DNA of 7,926 nucleotides, from NCBI GenBank assembly GCA_025360945.1, contig JANYBE010000205.1, positions 1 to 7,926 of the forward strand. Reading direction: 5' to 3'. How positions within the stretch are numbered: position 1 is the stretch's first letter; each line of letters begins with the position of its first letter. The position numbers were made by a program, and so were the translations under genes. Below are positions 6,376 to 7,926 of the stretch, piece by piece. The DNA comes from Rhizobacter sp. GTDB lineage: Bacteria > Pseudomonadota > Gammaproteobacteria > Burkholderiales > Burkholderiaceae_C. The notes beneath the pieces were generated by a model, which had not been told where the DNA came from, did not search any database, and worked only from the letters and a program-made list of their open reading frames with translations.

Positions 6376-7248
6376 TCACACTGCGTTCAGCGGAATCTTC
6401 AAGTAGCGCACGCCGTTGCTCTCGGCGGCGGGCCAATGTCCGGCACGCACATTGACCTGGATCGCGGGCAACAGCAGCACCGGCTTGGCGAGCGTGCGGT
6501 CGCGCGCGGTGCGCATGGCGACGAAGGCTTTCTCGGTAACGCCGTCGTGCACATGCACGTTGTCGCGCTTCTGCTCGGCGACCGTGCTGACCCACTCGGG
6601 CGCGCGCTCACTGCCCGGGTAGTCGTGGCATAGGTGCAGTCGCGTCTCGGGCGGCAGCGCGAGCAGTTGGCGGATGGAGCGGTACAGCGTCGCCGCGTCG
6701 CCGCCGGGGAAGTCGCAACGCGCGCTGCCGTAGTCGGGCATGAACAGCGTGTCGCCGATGAACACGTCCAGCCCCGCGTCCGACCGCAGCACGTAGCTGA
6801 CGCAACCCGGCGTGTGACCGGGCGTGTGCATCACCTCGACCTCGAGCGCACCGACCGAGAAGCGCTCGCCGTCGGCGAACAGATGCTCGAACGGTGTGCC
6901 GTCGGTGGCGATGTCGTCGGCGTTGAACAGCCGCTTGAAGACCTGCTGCACATCGCGGATGTGCGCGCCGATCGCGATGCGACCGCCGAGTTGCCGCTGC
7001 AGGTAAGGTGCGGCGGAAAGGTGGTCGGCGTGGGCATGGGTTTCGAGCAGCCAGTCGACCGTGAGCCTTTGGGCGCGCACCCAGGCGATCAGTGCGTCAG
7101 CGTTCGCAGTCGAGGTGTGGCCCGAATTCGGGTCGTAGTCGAGCACCGGGTCGACGATGGCGGCGCGTTTGGAGACCGGGTCGGCGATGACGTGCGTCAC
7201 CGTCGAGGTGACATGGTCGAAGAACGCGTGGATCAGGGCGTGCGGCAT
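6376..7248 (-). CDS. MBL-fold metallohydrolase, persulfide dioxygenase/Blh-like
   Basis: The 290-residue product has an intact metallo-beta-lactamase metal site: THAHADH (70-76), His145 in HTPGHTPG (141-148), Asp166 in FIGDTLF and His208 in LCHDY. No signal peptide is present, so it should be cytoplasmic. The set resembles the ETHE1/glyoxalase II-like branch, in which mono-iron enzymes oxidise glutathione persulfide to sulfite, and in particular the Blh proteins encoded with DUF395 (YeeE/YedE) transporters in BigR-type sulfide-detoxification operons. Divergent YeeE/YedE genes 67 bp away support that assignment. The start at 7248 is chosen because the conserved fold begins right after MPHALIHAFFD; the open frame extends to 7782 only because it runs antisense to the transporter gene. 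The upstream region lacks a clear ribosome-binding site. Persulfide dioxygenase activity is inferred, not shown. Confidence 0.88.
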   Translation of the reverse strand: MPHALIHAFFDHVTSTVTHVIADPVSKRAAIVDPVLDYDPNSGHTSTANADALIAWVRAQRLTVDWLLETHAHADHLSAAPYLQRQLGGRIAIGAHIRDVQQVFKRLFNADDIATDGTPFEHLFADGERFSVGALEVEVMHTPGHTPGCVSYVLRSDAGLDVFIGDTLFMPDYGSARCDFPGGDAATLYRSIRQLLALPPETRLHLCHDYPGSERAPEWVSTVAEQKRDNVHVHDGVTEKAFVAMRTARDRTLAKPVLLLPAIQVNVRAGHWPAAESNGVRYLKIPLNAV

Positions 7249-7315
7249 CGAATGAAACAATCGGGGTGGTGCCGGAATATAGATCGGCCATGATCCACAT
7301 GAATCGAGCAAGCGC
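7249..7315. promoter_or_regulatory. Divergent control region of the MBL and YeeE/YedE genes
   Basis: Both genes must be transcribed outward from or through this 67-bp gap, which is locally less GC-rich than its surroundings. It contains AATATA (7276-7281), which reads TATATT on the minus strand and would serve as a -10 box for the MBL gene. I find no good -35 partner. GATC at 7283-7286 and 7293-7296 bracket GGCCAT, but these are short and self-palindromic. A shared operator is plausible but not demonstrated. Confidence 0.35.
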
Positions 7316-7762
7316 ATGCATATTGACTGGAACGCCTTCACGCCCTGGACTAGCCTGACCGGCGGGCTGATGATCGGTCTGGCAACCGCACTGTTCGTGC
7401 TCGGCGTCGGGCGCATTGCGGGCATCGCGGGAATCGTCGCCGGCGCGCTGCAATCGTTGCGCCGCGGTGGTACGGACAACGCGGTGGCGTGGGCGTTTCT
7501 GGTCGGCCTGGCGCTGGCGCCGTGGGCCTGGCGGCTCGCCGCGCCCTTGCCTGCGATCCGGCTCGATGTCGGCGTGCCCGGTCTGATTGGCGCCGGGCTG
7601 CTGGTCGGCTTCGGCGTTCGACTGGGCAACGGCTGCACCAGCGGCCACGGGGTGTGCGGGTTGAGCCGCCTGTCGCTGCGCTCGCTCGTCAACGTGCTCG
7701 CGTTCATGGGTGCGGGTGCGGCGACCCTGTTCATGCTGCGGCATCTGATTCCGGGACAGTGA
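7316..7762 (+). CDS. YeeE/YedE family (DUF395) sulfur transporter, first half-size subunit
   Basis: The 148-residue product is a small inner-membrane protein with about four hydrophobic segments (roughly 15-32, 35-46, 57-75, 88-102 and 123-141). Its hallmark is GNGCTSGHGVCGLSR (104-118), the cysteine motif of YeeE/YedE proteins. In the characterised full-length member TsuA, conserved cysteines pass thiosulfate through the membrane; here Cys107 and Cys114 are the counterparts. Half-size members occur as adjacent pairs that together equal one full protein, and the next gene, 1 nt after this stop, is the second half. The start at 7316 is the only ATG in this frame giving the family N-terminus; its ribosome-binding site is weak. 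The cargo may be thiosulfate or another reduced sulfur species; exact substrate unknown. Confidence 0.9.
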   Translation: MHIDWNAFTPWTSLTGGLMIGLATALFVLGVGRIAGIAGIVAGALQSLRRGGTDNAVAWAFLVGLALAPWAWRLAAPLPAIRLDVGVPGLIGAGLLVGFGVRLGNGCTSGHGVCGLSRLSLRSLVNVLAFMGAGAATLFMLRHLIPGQ

Positions 7763-7763
7763 G

Positions 7764-7926
7764 ATGGCATGGCTGATCGCACTCGTCAGTGGGCTGGTCT
7801 TCGGCATCGGCCTGATCGCCGGCGGCATGACCGATCCGGCCAGGATCAAGGCCTTTCTCGACGTGGCCGGGGCCTGGGACCCCAGCCTCGCGCTCGTGAT
7901 GGGCGGCGCGGTCGCGGTCGGGCTCG
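7764..7926 (+). CDS. DUF6691/YeeE-YedE family transporter, second half-size subunit, 3'-truncated
   Basis: The start ATG is at 7764, one base after the upstream TGA (7760-7762), so the two genes are almost certainly co-translated. The 54 visible residues begin MAWLIALVSGLVFGIGLIAGG, a membrane segment, followed by MTDPARIKAFLDVAGAWDPS and a second hydrophobic stretch beginning LALVMGGAV. The G-M-x-x-P-x-x-x-x-x-FLD and WDPSLA patterns are typical of the second gene in half-size YeeE/YedE pairs. It should assemble with the first half into one sulfur transporter in the inner membrane. The remainder, about 80-90 residues by family size, lies outside the window. Confidence 0.88.
   Translation, partial: MAWLIALVSGLVFGIGLIAGGMTDPARIKAFLDVAGAWDPSLALVMGGAVAVGL

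Noticed and set aside
5989..6633. Plus-strand open frame of 214 codons
   Set aside because: It is antisense to the MBL pseudogene and to the 3' part of the intact MBL gene, and its product resembles no family.
7283..7301. BigR-like operator from GATC/CATG repeats in the divergent gap
   Set aside because: The elements are 4-bp self-palindromes without a longer dyad, too short to separate from chance.
7249..7782. N-terminal extension of the MBL gene up to 7782 on the minus strand
   Set aside because: The extra residues are low-complexity Pro/Ser/Arg and lie antisense to the well-supported YeeE/YedE gene; the MBL fold begins at 7248.

Overview
This 7.9 kb window is GC-rich and densely coded, with strong G/C preference at third codon positions. 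The gene families and their arrangement suggest a betaproteobacterium of the order Burkholderiales. That assignment is an inference from composition and protein style, not from a marker gene. The theme is inorganic and organic sulfur metabolism: a periplasmic thiosulfate-oxidation (Sox) block at the left and a persulfide-handling/sulfur-import block at the right, separated by two genes with no evident sulfur role.

Layout. (1) 1-761 (+): the 3' part of an HDOD-domain signalling protein whose start lies outside the window. (2) 861-3132 (+): soxY, soxZ, soxA, soxX. The last three are tightly packed, with soxZ/soxA sharing ATGA and the soxA stop lying inside the soxX ribosome-binding site. SoxYZ is the carrier on which sulfur intermediates are bound. 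SoxAX is the c-type cytochrome that attaches thiosulfate to the SoxY C-terminal cysteine. SoxB and SoxCD, needed for the rest of the cycle, are not here. (3) 3119-3979 (-): a CPBP intramembrane protease converging on soxX and overlapping it by 14 bp. (4) 4105-5799 (+): an AMP-forming long-chain acyl-CoA synthetase, divergent from the protease. (5) 5813-6344 (-): a clear pseudogene of a secreted metallo-beta-lactamase-fold hydrolase, with two in-frame stops, a frameshift and loss of the metal-binding core. (6) 6376-7248 (-): an intact MBL-fold protein of the persulfide dioxygenase/Blh type. (7) 7316-7926 (+): two half-size YeeE/YedE-type transporter genes 1 nt apart, divergent from the MBL gene; the second runs off the window.

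Inferred working together: the YeeE/YedE pair would bring thiosulfate or another reduced sulfur species into the cytoplasm, and the MBL protein would oxidise the resulting persulfides. In the periplasm SoxAX would load thiosulfate onto SoxYZ. The decayed MBL gene directly behind the intact one looks like a lost accessory hydrolase of the same locus.

I see no rRNA, tRNA, CRISPR array, insertion sequence or phage gene, and no convincing new multi-gene system. The most unusual points are the sox block without soxB/soxCD neighbours, a SoxX with a lipoprotein signal, the repeat/hairpin structure in front of soxY, the hairpin between soxY and soxZ, and the MBL pseudogene.
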